This document shows, piece after piece, positions 42,521 through 53,206 of a stretch of DNA of 64,000 nt (position 1 is the first letter of the stretch; the number at the start of each line of letters is the position of its first letter). The DNA comes from Aurelia coerulea. Its lineage: Eukaryota; Cnidaria; Scyphozoa; Semaeostomeae; Ulmaridae. The translations under genes and the position numbers were made by a program. Where the stretch lies: assembly GCA_039566865.1 (NCBI GenBank), contig CM076951.1, forward strand, positions 12,347,484-12,411,483, in the 5' to 3' direction. The notes under the pieces were generated by a model. The model ran no database searches and was not told the DNA's origin. It saw only the letters and a program-made list of their open reading frames with translations.

Positions 42521-43320
42521 GTCATTGTTGCAGTAATTCTAAAAATACAAGTTCTTGCTCAACACCACTGTTCGGTGATCTTTTCTCACCCACGTAAAGT
42601 GGCATTGCTGTTCATGTAAACATCTGCGATGAGTATTGGGAGGAAGGGCTGAAAACTTTCTCGTCTGTAGCAAGGGGTCAAAAGTTTTATAACAGAGAGG
42701 GGATCAAATTCCGTAAAATATCTAAAAATGTCTTCCACCCTCTCCCCCGCAAGAACTGATGACCTGTCCCTTATCTTGAAGGTTTGCTTCCAAAGCATTT
42801 AACCAAACAGCATTAAATTACCATTGTTTATGATGATCACAAAAGATAAAACCAAGTTTAAAATTTTTAATAAAATCTGTAAGCATCTCAAATAGAAATG
42901 CTGATTCCAGTCAGTGGAATCTTCCAAGCCAACAACTCGGAGAATTCTAGTACTTTTCAGTGATAATATCTACGTCCTACACTACCTTAATACACCAAAT
43001 TAGCATGGGTATTAATTTAACGCAGTGAAAATCTAAATTTAAGCCATCATGAATTAAAGCGAATGCTGAAGCTAGCTTCTCAAGTGTGCTATAATGAACG
43101 CAAGTTAAGGTGGTTTTATAAATCAACATACAAATTGTCCATTCGCGTAAATTATTGCACCGTGCTAATTTAGTGTGATAAGATATATCCGAATGAAATG
43201 GTGGCACAAGCCCCACTTTGCAACCAACATAATTCATAATATTGTTAAAATATCAAGATCCTCAAAAATGATTTCAATGCAACATACCTCGGATGTCATA
43301 GGGATTCTGTCAAGTACACA
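42521..43320. other. 3' flank of the kinase-transposase gene; no separate gene
   Basis: AT-rich sequence downstream (minus strand) of the kinase-transposase frame. I looked for a long inverted repeat matching 47.4-48.9 kb and did not find one. The short frames here have no support. Confidence 0.4.
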
Positions 43321-43326
43321 AAATTC

Positions 43327-46300
43327 TCACATGTTCAGCTGAAAGTTTTTTCTCAAAAGTTCCCTGTGAGCATCTTCTAAGCGATGTACTACTGACTGAA
43401 AGTCGATATCCGATCCAGAAAACCCAACATTTTCTCCGTTGTTTCCGCGCCGCACACATTGCAAGTTAGGGTGGTAATATCTGCAGCTCTTCTTCTCAAA
43501 AACCTTTAGAACGCCATTCGGTAGCCTCTTTGAACCCTGTTCTAAATGGCTAAGAATCAGGTTATTTGGTGCACTGTATGGTTTCCCGTTAACAAGACGA
43601 GGGAATTTTACACCACATCCCGCGCACACAACCACTCTTGGATGATCATCTAAGAATGTGACCAGGAAATCTTTACTTCTCGGCTGCACCGCTATATGGA
43701 TTCCATTTTGCTTCAAAATCTTGACCTTTAGAGGGGGGTTGATGACTTCTTGAGCTTCTGTGATGGTTTCGACGACGTTCAATCTTCGCTTTCTTCCTGG
43801 CCCTGCCTTTTTGCCCTTTCCAGGAGCAATTTCATGAAGGGCTAGATCTGTGATATTGTTTTGACCCTTCTTTTTTGCAAACTTCTGAATGAGACATTGG
43901 TACTCTCCAGCATGTTTCGCTGCGGCAACAACGTGCGCACATATTTTATCTTTCTTGAATGCCAAGCAGCCATTTCTTGGATCATCTGGGTCACATTTAA
44001 ATTCACCAGCTCCTGTACGTTTTACAAAGTGAGGTGCAGCATCTTGCGAAGAGCCTATTACATGAAAGCATCCGGTGCCAAATGATGGCATTATGTGACC
44101 TTTGGTCATAATCTGTGAGGCCTTTTGGAGGAGGAAAAAGGAGTGCTTGAGTGTCAAGCCAGGTATCTGCAAATGTCCATCCAGGATTGAATTTTGTTGA
44201 TTTCCTTTAACTCTGCATGCTTGGACTTTACAGACCTCTCCAACTTCTTGGTTGTAGAATGCTTTTTCAAAAGAAAGTTTCTTTTCTTTATCAAGCAGAA
44301 TGTACTCTTCACCAATCTGAAATTCTTCGAAGCTCGCAGATAACTGCACATCGCTCTCACCGATAAATGAAGATCTGATGATTTCTTCTTGATCTGCATA
44401 AAATTCCTTCATCTGACTGAGAAACTCGGTGAGTCCAGATGCTTGGTAATTCAATTTCCTCTTCAAAGCGGCGTTGATACTTTCACTAGCGTTGGTGCTG
44501 AATATTCCAGGGATGCCATTTCTTTCTCTTATTTCTTTCAGCATGCCTTCCCTCATGTAATTTGCAATATTACATGAGAACCATTGGTGAAACATAGGCT
44601 GCTTACAAGATGCTCCCCTGTAAGGCATTTCCATTTCATTCCATTTCTCTTCGAGAGACGATAAGATGGCCTCAAATGTCTCCTTATCTCTGCTATCACA
44701 GAGGCCTTCTTGGTGATGAGCACCTGTTTTCTTGCCATAGATCTCATCAATGAAGGCATCTGCGACATCTGTTGGTAGATATGAGACGAGGTGACTTTTG
44801 ACATTTCTTTTGCTGTGGATAAAGCACCTCAAGCCATCTGCAAAAGGCCAAGTCTTCTCACACGCAGAAACGAGGGGGGTTTCTCCATCTGTCCATTTCT
44901 CCATTTCTCCATTCCTACAAGTGCTGTTGTGAAATAATGGTATGTTGTGAATCGCTTGCGATAGTGAATCAATGCTGGGCCCATCTGCAACTTATTCTCC
45001 CCAGTTTTCTGGTCAACCAGTGCCAAATTTCTGTATGTGGTTGGCGTGAATGCAAACTCTCCTAAATCAAACGTAGGGTCAATCGTGAGGGTGGAATGAA
45101 GCCCTTGGGGGGCATTACAACAGAACCTCTCCACATCCCGAAAGCAATTTTCAGTTCCTATAATACACATAGGTTCTGGAGCACATTCTACTCTCCAAAT
45201 TAAGGCTTTCTGTGGATTATTCATGGTCATCTTGCATTGCAGCATCATATCTGCAAGTGTATCCTTTGCATCTCCGAAAGTATTGCCACTCTTGGCAATT
45301 TTGCTTCTGTGATTGTTGAACTTGAAATTTTCAGCCTGCTTAATGTTGCGAGGAAGCATTGCCAATGAACTGGAAGAGAGGTAGCCACCCTCATTTCTTC
45401 TCACATCTTTCATTGCGTTGGTTGGTTTGCTGAACGCTACTGCTTCCTTGATACTTTCTCTGATGCTTTGTGCCGTTTGCTTGCATGGAAGCCCTTTTCT
45501 AGAGTTACCATGAGATGACACTTCAAACTCGTGCTCTGTTTCGTCAAAGGTGTATTGTAGAATTGCATACTGATAGTACCTTAAAGACTCATGGCGCTTC
45601 AGTCTCAAAATGCATCTGTGAAAATCTTGTGATGATGTACAAATGCCATTGTATTTAGTCAAAATGAATTTCTCTTCTCCAGCTTGTGCATCTCGGTTGA
45701 CAGTCGAAGCCTGTATGTTGTCCACCACATCATCATAACTATTGAAATATATATAGTTTGGTCTTCCCTGTCCTGACTTGTAGGAACCATTGTCGTCAGC
45801 TGTTATATCCCCTTGGCTGCTAAGGGCATTTAAGTTGACAATGAAGGCAAGATTGTTTTGCACTCTTGGGGGTACAGCCTCACAGATAATTTTTGGATCA
45901 ATATTTGGACTCAGAAGGATTTTTGCAGCTTCTTCTGGAGTGTAAGTGGTTTTCCTCCCAACCTCAAAAACAGGAAAGTTACGGTAGTATTCTTGGGGGT
46001 TTTTGGATGGTGAAGGACTTTCATTGAAACAGGTTAATTCCTGATGGATACCTGCTGAGGAAATGGTTGCATTCTGGCCCTTGTGCTTATTGGTTCCGGT
46101 CATCCCATGTGTTTCAGAGTCATTTGTTCTTGCAAATGATTGTTGATGATCAAGGTCAGATTGCAATTTTCGGATTATCCCTTGTTCAAAATCAAAATCA
46201 CTTGCATAGCTCTTTCCAAATTCTGATGTGATTGCATTATTTCCATCAATGGCTTCATGTTGTGTTTCCCCAGTCAGTAATGCAGCATTTTCTTCTGGAT

Positions 46301-47345
46301 AATCTGCAGTTTCACGGCCTCCACAATCTTGTCTTTCAAAAAGGACTAATAATTCACTGCTTGTTGGACGATCTTCAGGGTCAAACTTCAGGCATAAGTC
46401 CTTTATCTCACAAAGCAGCTGCCAGCTTTTACTTCTAAATTCCATGTATGTTCCTCCAACGGAGGGCAGCTTTTGCATACCCATTTGCTGCTTTAAAAAC
46501 TGCTCAAGGTTAGGATTAGTTTTGAGCTCCAGTTGAAATGGAAAGGACAACTCTGGGTTGGAGATGCAAAAATATACCATCCCAAGGCTCCAAATATCTG
46601 CTGCATACAGATCTTCTTGATTGGCTGCACCAATTTTCCCCAACAGTAGCTCGGGAGCCATAAACAACAATGTGCCCCGGCCAATATCATTTGTCCTTGT
46701 ATGCAAAATACTTCTTGTTTGATTCTGATTAGATCTACTTTCACCAAAATCCACCAATTTACAATGAACTGGGTCAGCTTCGATTATGTGCATGTTAGCA
46801 TTCACATCATCAAAACCCACATAGTGATTGTTGCAAACCAAAACATTAAGGGTCTTCAGATCACGATGAGCGATTCCATGGAGATGCAAGTAATTCACAG
46901 CATTTGCCAACTCTTTGCCAATGAAGACTGGCATGTTTTCAAACCCAACCAAGTCAAAATCTTCATGTAAAACATTGAGAAAGTCCTTCAAGGAACTGAC
47001 TTGTTTTTCTAAGCCAAATGGACTGAAGCAGAAAAATACATATTCCATCATTATAGCCATTGGCTTTTCACAGATTCCAAGAAAACGTGCAACATGGTTT
47101 GATTGTAATTGCTGAAGAAACTTTGCTTCCTTGATAAACAGTCTTCTTCCCTCACTTTGTTGATCTAACAGTTTCTTGATCACAACAGTTTTGCCTTTGA
47201 AATGTGCAGTCATAACTGTTCCAAAAGCCCCTTCACCAAGCACATCTTTGTCACTCAGGTCAGACCACTTGAATTCTTTTTCTAGTAAACATTCTGGGAT
47301 GCTCCTTTTGACTGGACATTTTGGAAGTGGAAACTTGAACTCCAT
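43327..47345 (-). CDS. protein kinase fused to MULE transposase with SWIM zinc finger, one frameshift
   Basis: One minus-strand frame of about 1,330 residues, numbered from ATG at 47345. A TTTTATAG acceptor at about 47366 leaves an upstream exon possible. Residues about 30-330 are a complete TKL-like protein kinase: LGEGAFGTV, VVIKK, HRDLKTLN, KLVDFGES, MAPELL, DIWSLGM. A Ser/Asn-rich linker follows. The MULE transposase then gives LTIDPTFDLGEFAFTPTTY (first Asp), KRFTTYHYFTTALVG, TDGE (second Asp), LRCFIHSKRNVKSHL, and NASESINAALKRK (Glu). A SWIM-like finger (FKCDP...GCLAFKKDKICAHVV) and a Cys/His-bearing tail end it. The only break is at about 44904-44915, where ATGGAGAA is tandemly duplicated (+8). 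Kinase and transposase parts are in one frame before the break, so the fusion is real in the DNA. Confidence 0.85.
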
Positions 47346-47447
47346 TGGCAATAGATTTAGGTGCCTATAAAATAACGTTGAAAATATCACAAAATCAAAA
47401 CTTCAACAAAACTCTATGCTTGTTGGACTCACACATGAATGCAACCT

Positions 47448-47750
47448 CCTGTACAAAAATACAAGGCTAAACTTGGCCTTGTACAGGCCAAGTTTTAGCC
47501 TTGTAGAGGGGATTATGACCTTGTTATGACCTTGTAATAACCTTGGAAGAAAATTACAAGGCTATCAGTAAGATTCCAAGCTGCAACCAGTCTAACACAA
47601 GGTTTCCACAAGGCTTCTACAAGGCTAATTAGCATTTTTCAAGCCATTTACAAGGTTACAGCAACGCTATTCCAGGCTATAACAAGGTTACAAGGCCATA
47701 ACTACAAGGCTTGTGCATGGCTATTACATGGCCTTGTATTTTCGTACAGG
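47448..47750. mobile_element. MITE rich in ACAAGGCT motifs
   Basis: CCTGTACAAAAATACAAGGC and its inverse (GCCTTGTATTTTCGTACAGG) close a 303-bp element. Inside, ACAAGGCT or its inverse AGCCTTGT recurs more than a dozen times. No clear target duplication. It lies about 100 bp upstream of the kinase-transposase exon. Confidence 0.65.
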
Positions 47751-47886
47751 CTGCACCAAAGCATAAATTTGATAAAACTTCAAAAGGAAATACATTTATT
47801 TGCATCATTAAAAGTATTTTTACAGTGCATTCCTTCCAACTTAGAATGAACACTAGTGCATTGGATCATAACTGATGAATTTCTAC

Positions 47887-47930
47887 TGGGTGTCCCAAAA
47901 AAAGGGCCAGCGTTTCATTGAACGCAGATT
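47887..47930 (+). mobile_element. lone terminus of a TA-flanked TIR element
   Basis: TACTGGGTGTCCCAAAAAAA starts here, the same end type as 21542-22513. No partner in inverse orientation was found before 49 kb. A second lone end in the same orientation, TACAGGGTGTCCTGAAAAAC, is at 48851. Both are probably truncated copies. Confidence 0.5.
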
Positions 47931-48182
47931 CATTCCAGGTACATGCTCAACATTTCAACTTACAGTTTGGCATATGGTATAGGAAGAAATCAGTTATCTG
48001 CAGATGCTATAACATTGGATCTTGATATTGAAAGGCAAAACCAGAGATTTGTGTACGCCTTCCTGCATCATCGTGGTGGAGGGGGGATTTCCAACTAGGT
48101 TTGCACTTTCTTTCATTGCCTTGATGACACATGCAAGAGTTCCGTTCATTTAGCATATTTGAAGTAAGGTCTGAACAGAAAT

Positions 48183-48250
48183 GCATTATTGCATAATACT
48201 AAAATGCATTATTGTGTAATACTAAAATGCATTATTGCATAATATGGCAT
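48183..48250. repeat. 23-bp tandem repeat, about 2.8 copies
   Basis: Unit AAAATGCATTATTGCATAATACT. The core ATTATTGCATAAT is nearly palindromic and octamer-like. A short local duplication only. Confidence 0.85.
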
Positions 48251-49860
48251 TTTGAAAAAGCAATTGAAACTATTCTTTAGTTAAGAAAAAGACAGTTTAT
48301 TCTACTCCGTGCCGTGAAACAGTAAAATTCCCATCTAAAATTCCCAGTTGGTACAAGGCAACAATAACAGCAGCAAACAGTTTTCCCAAGACCTATTTGT
48401 TACAATTCCTTACACAATAGGGTAGTAATTCCAACAATCAAAACAAACTTAAATCTAAATTCTATTCAATTATACAAAGCAACATTTTCTCAGTAGTTCA
48501 ATTTGGTGCACTTGGTATTTTGTTTGTTTTTTTATCAAGTTTATTAATAGTGACTAAACTCTCAATTTGGGTGAGAGTACACATTGTTGTAAACAATGAT
48601 TTGCCATAGGCAACAATATGAATTGATTTTGTCAATGACAAAAACCATGGAGGTGTTTTGTTCCTAACCCCCAACCCCATCACACAGAGCTAAAACTGTA
48701 TATTCTACTGTAGCTTACAAAGACATACTGTACAGTACAAACAAGTTTCTTGTTCACCAGTTTGCTCCAAAGTTTTGTCTTCACTTGCAGATACAATTTT
48801 TCTCATTACTTGTGTCAAAATGATTTGGCCCAAGAGTCCCATTAAAAATACAGGGTGTCCTGAAAAACATGTGCACCGTTTGAGAAGCTACTGTGAGGAG
48901 CCATGAATCTAATTTTCCCGTGTTATAGACTTCAACTAAGAGTTATGTAGGCAAGTTGAGTAAATCTGACAAGTAGCTGCTGATTTATGGGGCAAGGTAG
49001 TCAACATTACTGGTTGCCTCAAAACCAGACAATCTTATCTCGGTGCTTAAGCTTATAACTTGAATTTTGGCTCCAAATGGACCTTAATATGTACATTTTT
49101 ACCAGGAAACACATTTGGGAGTAATAAATGAACAAACAGCTCAAGAAATATTGACTAGGAAACTGTTGGAAGCAATATTGTTGGTTCAAATGGATTCTAT
49201 GATTTTGGAGAAGCAAAATAATTGAATACCATGGGTGCCAGAGCCAAAACATTTAAATTCTTTCTACCAAATATTGCAAACTTTAACAAGATGAAAGTTA
49301 TTGCATATTCAATTCAATTTAGATCTAATAACTGATGGAATCATGGCTTTTGCTGCATATAACCATTTCTGGCAACCAACAATATGTCTTTTCCCCTCAT
49401 TTTTCAGAAACAAGGCCCTTGACGAGATCAGAAAAGTTGGGGGGGGGGGGGGCATTGATACAAAAAATTACCAGAGCACAACATGGAGCTGCCTTTCAGA
49501 ACGGTATGATTTGCAAAAAAGTGGGAGGGGGACATGCCCCCCCCCCCGGCCCTCTGTCGTCGGAGGCCCTGAGAAAATCTAATCTAGCATTACCAAATTC
49601 ATTTATGGAAAAGCTACAAAACCGGGCTGGATCTGTTTTATCCCTCAATTTCTTTGTTTTGGACATTGATGGAGAATATTGAATCCATTTTGGTTTGAGG
49701 CATAACCAGTAATTCTGACTTTTGTGCTTCAAAAATCAGCAACCACTTATACCAAATTTAAGCAAGCAAGGTCTCAAACTCCAAGAAGAAATCTCCTCTA
49801 TTGACAATTTCTAAAAGTAAGAAAATCGGATTTATGGTGGTCTGCTGAAGGGCAACCCTC
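48251..49860. other. no gene identified; G/C-run pair
   Basis: 49437-49452 is a run of G and 49538-49549 a run of C, as at MITE ends, but TTAA or inverted CCCTAT ends are absent. GAAGGGCAACCCTCC at 49846-49860 matches the LINE 3' end at 62840. Short frames here are unsupported. Confidence 0.35.
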
Positions 49861-49872
49861 CTTAAAGAATCA

Positions 49873-50640
49873 TATACACTCATTTTTTTTATACGAAACT
49901 GCTTACGGTAGGCTCAATTTTTAGAAAGTTAAGAAAAGACCCTACCTGGATTTAAAAAGCTAAGAAACTTTGTAATTTACAGTTTTAGTTTTCCTATCGC
50001 ATTCAAAAATGTTATAGCACTGTACAGTTAGAGCAACTGTTTGGACATAATTTTGAGTGCGAATTAAGTTATTGACTTGTTTTGAGATCTACTAGTAAGT
50101 AATTTCAGAGCCCTTGACACAAAACAAGATTAACTTTACATTTCTGGCATTAAAAACATAAGAAACACGTAAGAAACTTTTGGTAGCAAAGTGGCCCAAA
50201 AATTTAAGATTCTGCCTACCAGCCCAGGACCTTAGTTTCTCATCAAAAAAATGAGTGTACACATTTTTTTCATAAGAAACTGGCCACGAGAAACTCAACT
50301 CCCAGATCACCAAAAAAAAAACAAACTCTAGTACTGGGAAAATATAAGTTAAGAAACTAGTTATTTTGATAAAGGAAATCCTTGAGATATTTTTACCCTA
50401 CTTTCACTTGTTTCCTGTATCATATTACTTGTAAGGACCGAGATATGTCTAAACATTGGAAAGCCTTTAAAACCTTGTTTTGAAATGTTCATGAGGGAAC
50501 AGAAGTTGTGAACATGAAGATTGTTATGGAACCTTTAAAAAAACTCATAAGAAACTCAATTTCTCAAAAATCTGATAATTTTAAGAAACTTTAAGTACTG
50601 GCCCAAATTCTTAGTTTCTTATAAAAAAATGTGTGTATGA
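49873..50640. mobile_element. pair of adjacent AAGAAACT-type MITEs
   Basis: TACACTCATTTTTTTTATAC at 49873, a back-to-back junction at about 50235-50275 (CAAAAAAATGAGTGTACACA then TTTTTTTCATAAGAAACT) and an inverse end at about 50615-50640 define two neighbouring elements. AAGAAACT recurs throughout in both directions. Same family as 53430-53850 and related to 52160-52480. Confidence 0.5.
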
Positions 50641-52520
50641 AATATGAAAATATATGAAATATGGATCAGAGATCTGCATCAATATGCATCCACTAAAATG
50701 TTACGGTTTCTCTGCGAAATATATGAACATAAATTTATCTAATACTTTAACATCATGAGCGTTAAGCCCCCCCCCCCCCCCCGCCCTCCTCTCAATATCT
50801 AATTATTTCCAGCAATGAAGGTTATGATGGAAACAACAAAGGATTATGGTTCAGAAATATGCCAGATACTCTACACCTTTCACTCTCATTGTATGTTCAT
50901 CCTAATCTCAAATTTCACACTTTTTCTTCAAAATACCAAGTTTCAACGTCTCAGAACATTTGTGCAATTCTTCAAAATAACTTTTAGTACATGGGGGTGC
51001 TGTGTTCTCGATTAGTTAGTCTAGCTATGTATGGAGAGAGCTCCAAAAAATGCCCTTCAACTTAGTTTAGCTCTTTTTTGTGTACTATATATATCATTCT
51101 GTTGTAAGAATTTGATGAATGAACCGGGCCACTCTTTAGGCCAGTGCTGTTGATCTGGCTGCGGCTGTTAATTGAATTTGCTGTCAGTTCTTTAACTCAA
51201 ATGAAAAGAGAAATTTTCGACTTGAAGCATAAATTTCACAATGAAGTCTTACCAAAGGCACCTTCTTGCTTTGTTCTCCTCTCCCTGGAGGCTCTCTCTA
51301 GCTCCTCTTCTGTCTTCCTTCGTCCCCCGTTTCGCACGCAACGCTTCGTTTCACCTTCGATGACATGTGACTTTTCGCGCCTTTTACCAGCGCCTGCGCA
51401 CTGCATACTCTCGGTGCCGAATAAACGGCAGGGGTTGGAAATGGTGCAGTATAATAATAATCAGGGGCTGGGGCTGGAACAATTTGGGGGGCTGCAAAAA
51501 TTGTAAAAAATCGTTTTCGTTTTCTAAGTAGAAGTATGCACCCCCACCCGGGGAAGTATCATCATCATCATCATCATCATAGCATATAATTTAGAAAATA
51601 GCATTTAAAAAATTTAATAGCATTGAAAAAAAAGCATATAATGCACTACCTAATACAGGCACGGCAGCTAAACTAATCTAAATCAAATAGACTAACACAA
51701 TGAAACTAATACAAAATGCAGTAACAATAATGCCCGGGTGTGCGACGGGGATGTGCCGTTTTTAAGGGAATCGTTTTCATCACTTTTTTCCAGAACAGGG
51801 TATCAAAATGAGGCAATTTTTCTAGAGCAGGTTGTCAAAACATGTCAAAAGGGAAAATTCTGCTAGATCGGGTCGTTTTTCGGTCAAATTTCATGTTCTT
51901 TAGTATACTTTTCACCAATTTTTTCTAGAACAGGTGGAGCAGGTTTTAAAAAGTTATTTTCGTGGGCACACCCACGGAGAGGGGGGGTCCTTCCATAGTA
52001 AAAAAGCCGCGAGCAAGGGTATACTTTTTCGGACTTCTAGTCTAGCCAAGGGTATACTTTTTTGCAATTTTGGCCTACAACGGTCTAGCCAAGGGTATCA
52101 TTTCTGACAATATTGGTCTAGCGAACGGTCAATTCTTGAAAAAATTGTGAAAAGGAAAACGTGTATTTTTTAGAAGAAACTGGCCGAAATTCAACGCTCA
52201 GATCGCCAAAAAAATTAAGAAACTCCAGTTTAAGTTTAGAAACTAGGAAAATTTAAGTTTAGAAACTTTTCATTTTGAAAGGAAATCCTCAACCTATTTT
52301 TAATTTATTTTCACTCGTTTCCTTTATCATATTACTCGTTAGGTACTTGAGTAAGGTCTAAACATTGGGAAAGCTTAAAAAAGCTTGTTTTGAAATGTTC
52401 ACGAGGGCACAGGTAGTGAACATGGAGATCGTTATGAAATGAAACCTTTAAGAAACTCGCGAGATTCTGTTTCTTAGATTCGTTGTTTTCTTAAAATACG
52501 TTTACTCCAAAATAAGGAAA
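50641..52520. other. no gene; poly-C, ATC microsatellite and degenerate repeats
   Basis: A 16-base C run follows GTTAAG at 50764. An (ATC)n repeat is at 51558-51580. GTCTAGCCAAGGGTATAC recurs three times at 52040-52125, and CTAGARCAGG three times at about 51790-51945; this looks like a decayed MITE. AAGAAACT motifs continue at 52160-52480. A frame at 51144-51506 has no domain. Confidence 0.4.
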
Positions 52521-52526
52521 TTTAAT

Positions 52527-52758
52527 GTGAATCTTGAATTCCGGATCTAGAATTAGTGTGAATCTTGAATTCCGGATCTAGAATTAGTGTGAATCTTGAA
52601 TTCCGGATCTTGAATTAGTGTGAATCTTGAATTCCGGATCTTGAATTAGTGTGAATCTTGAATTCCGGATCTTGAATTAGTGTGAATCTTGAATTCCGGA
52701 TCTTGAATTAGTGTGAATCTTGAATTCCGGATCTTGAATCTTGGATCTTGAATTAGTG
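52527..52758. repeat. 31-bp minisatellite, about seven copies
   Basis: Unit TGTGAATCTTGAATTCCGGATCTAGAATTAG with TCTTG in later units. The period of 31 is exact in the first six copies; the last is shortened. It ends beside the tyrosine-recombinase fragment. Confidence 0.92.
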
Positions 52759-52773
52759 ACTCCCTCTATGAAT

Positions 52774-53050
52774 CTATGGACGTGACAGGACAAAGGGCTT
52801 TGTCTTGTGGAAATGCACAAAATATAACTGGTGGGTTGGTTTTGCCTTGTTTTGAATGTTTGGCATTACGTGAAGGTGGTTGATTTGATATGAATCATTA
52901 ATTTTACATGTATTAGAAATTTTAAAATCATGAAGTTCAGATCCTCTGCAAATTGCAGCGAGTCCAAGGAAGGTTATCACTTTCTGTGAGAGCTGCATAG
53001 ATGATAAGTTGTTGTTCTCTGACAAACTGCCTTTTATCAGTGGGGTAGCC
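52774..53050 (-). pseudogene. tyrosine recombinase fragment (DIRS/Crypton type)
   Basis: The minus frame encodes LSSMQLSQKVITFLGLAAIC-RGSELHDFKISN followed by a segment of IN-D-x-Y-Q-I and an FHKTKPF motif. This matches the beginning of the catalytic domain of eukaryotic tyrosine recombinases (L-x-x-K-x-x-x-L-L-A-L-x-x-x-x-R-x-x-x-L), with the first catalytic Arg kept. It is truncated at both sides: a GTAGCCAGGGTTCTG MITE-like end upstream, the minisatellite downstream. Confidence 0.5.
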
Positions 53051-53206
53051 AGGGTTCTGTCTTTGGGAGGGGCAAAAGCGAGCAAAAATGGGTTTCTGTT
53101 TTTCAGAAAAGAAAATTTTTCAGAAAAGAAAATTTTTCAGAAAAAAAGCAACATAATAACATAATATTCAGAAAAACAAAAACAGCCTAGCCTAGGCCCG
53201 AAGGTG

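Noticed and set aside
52527..52758. 31-bp repeats as a possible CRISPR array
   Set aside because: Units are directly adjacent with no unique spacers; this is a minisatellite.
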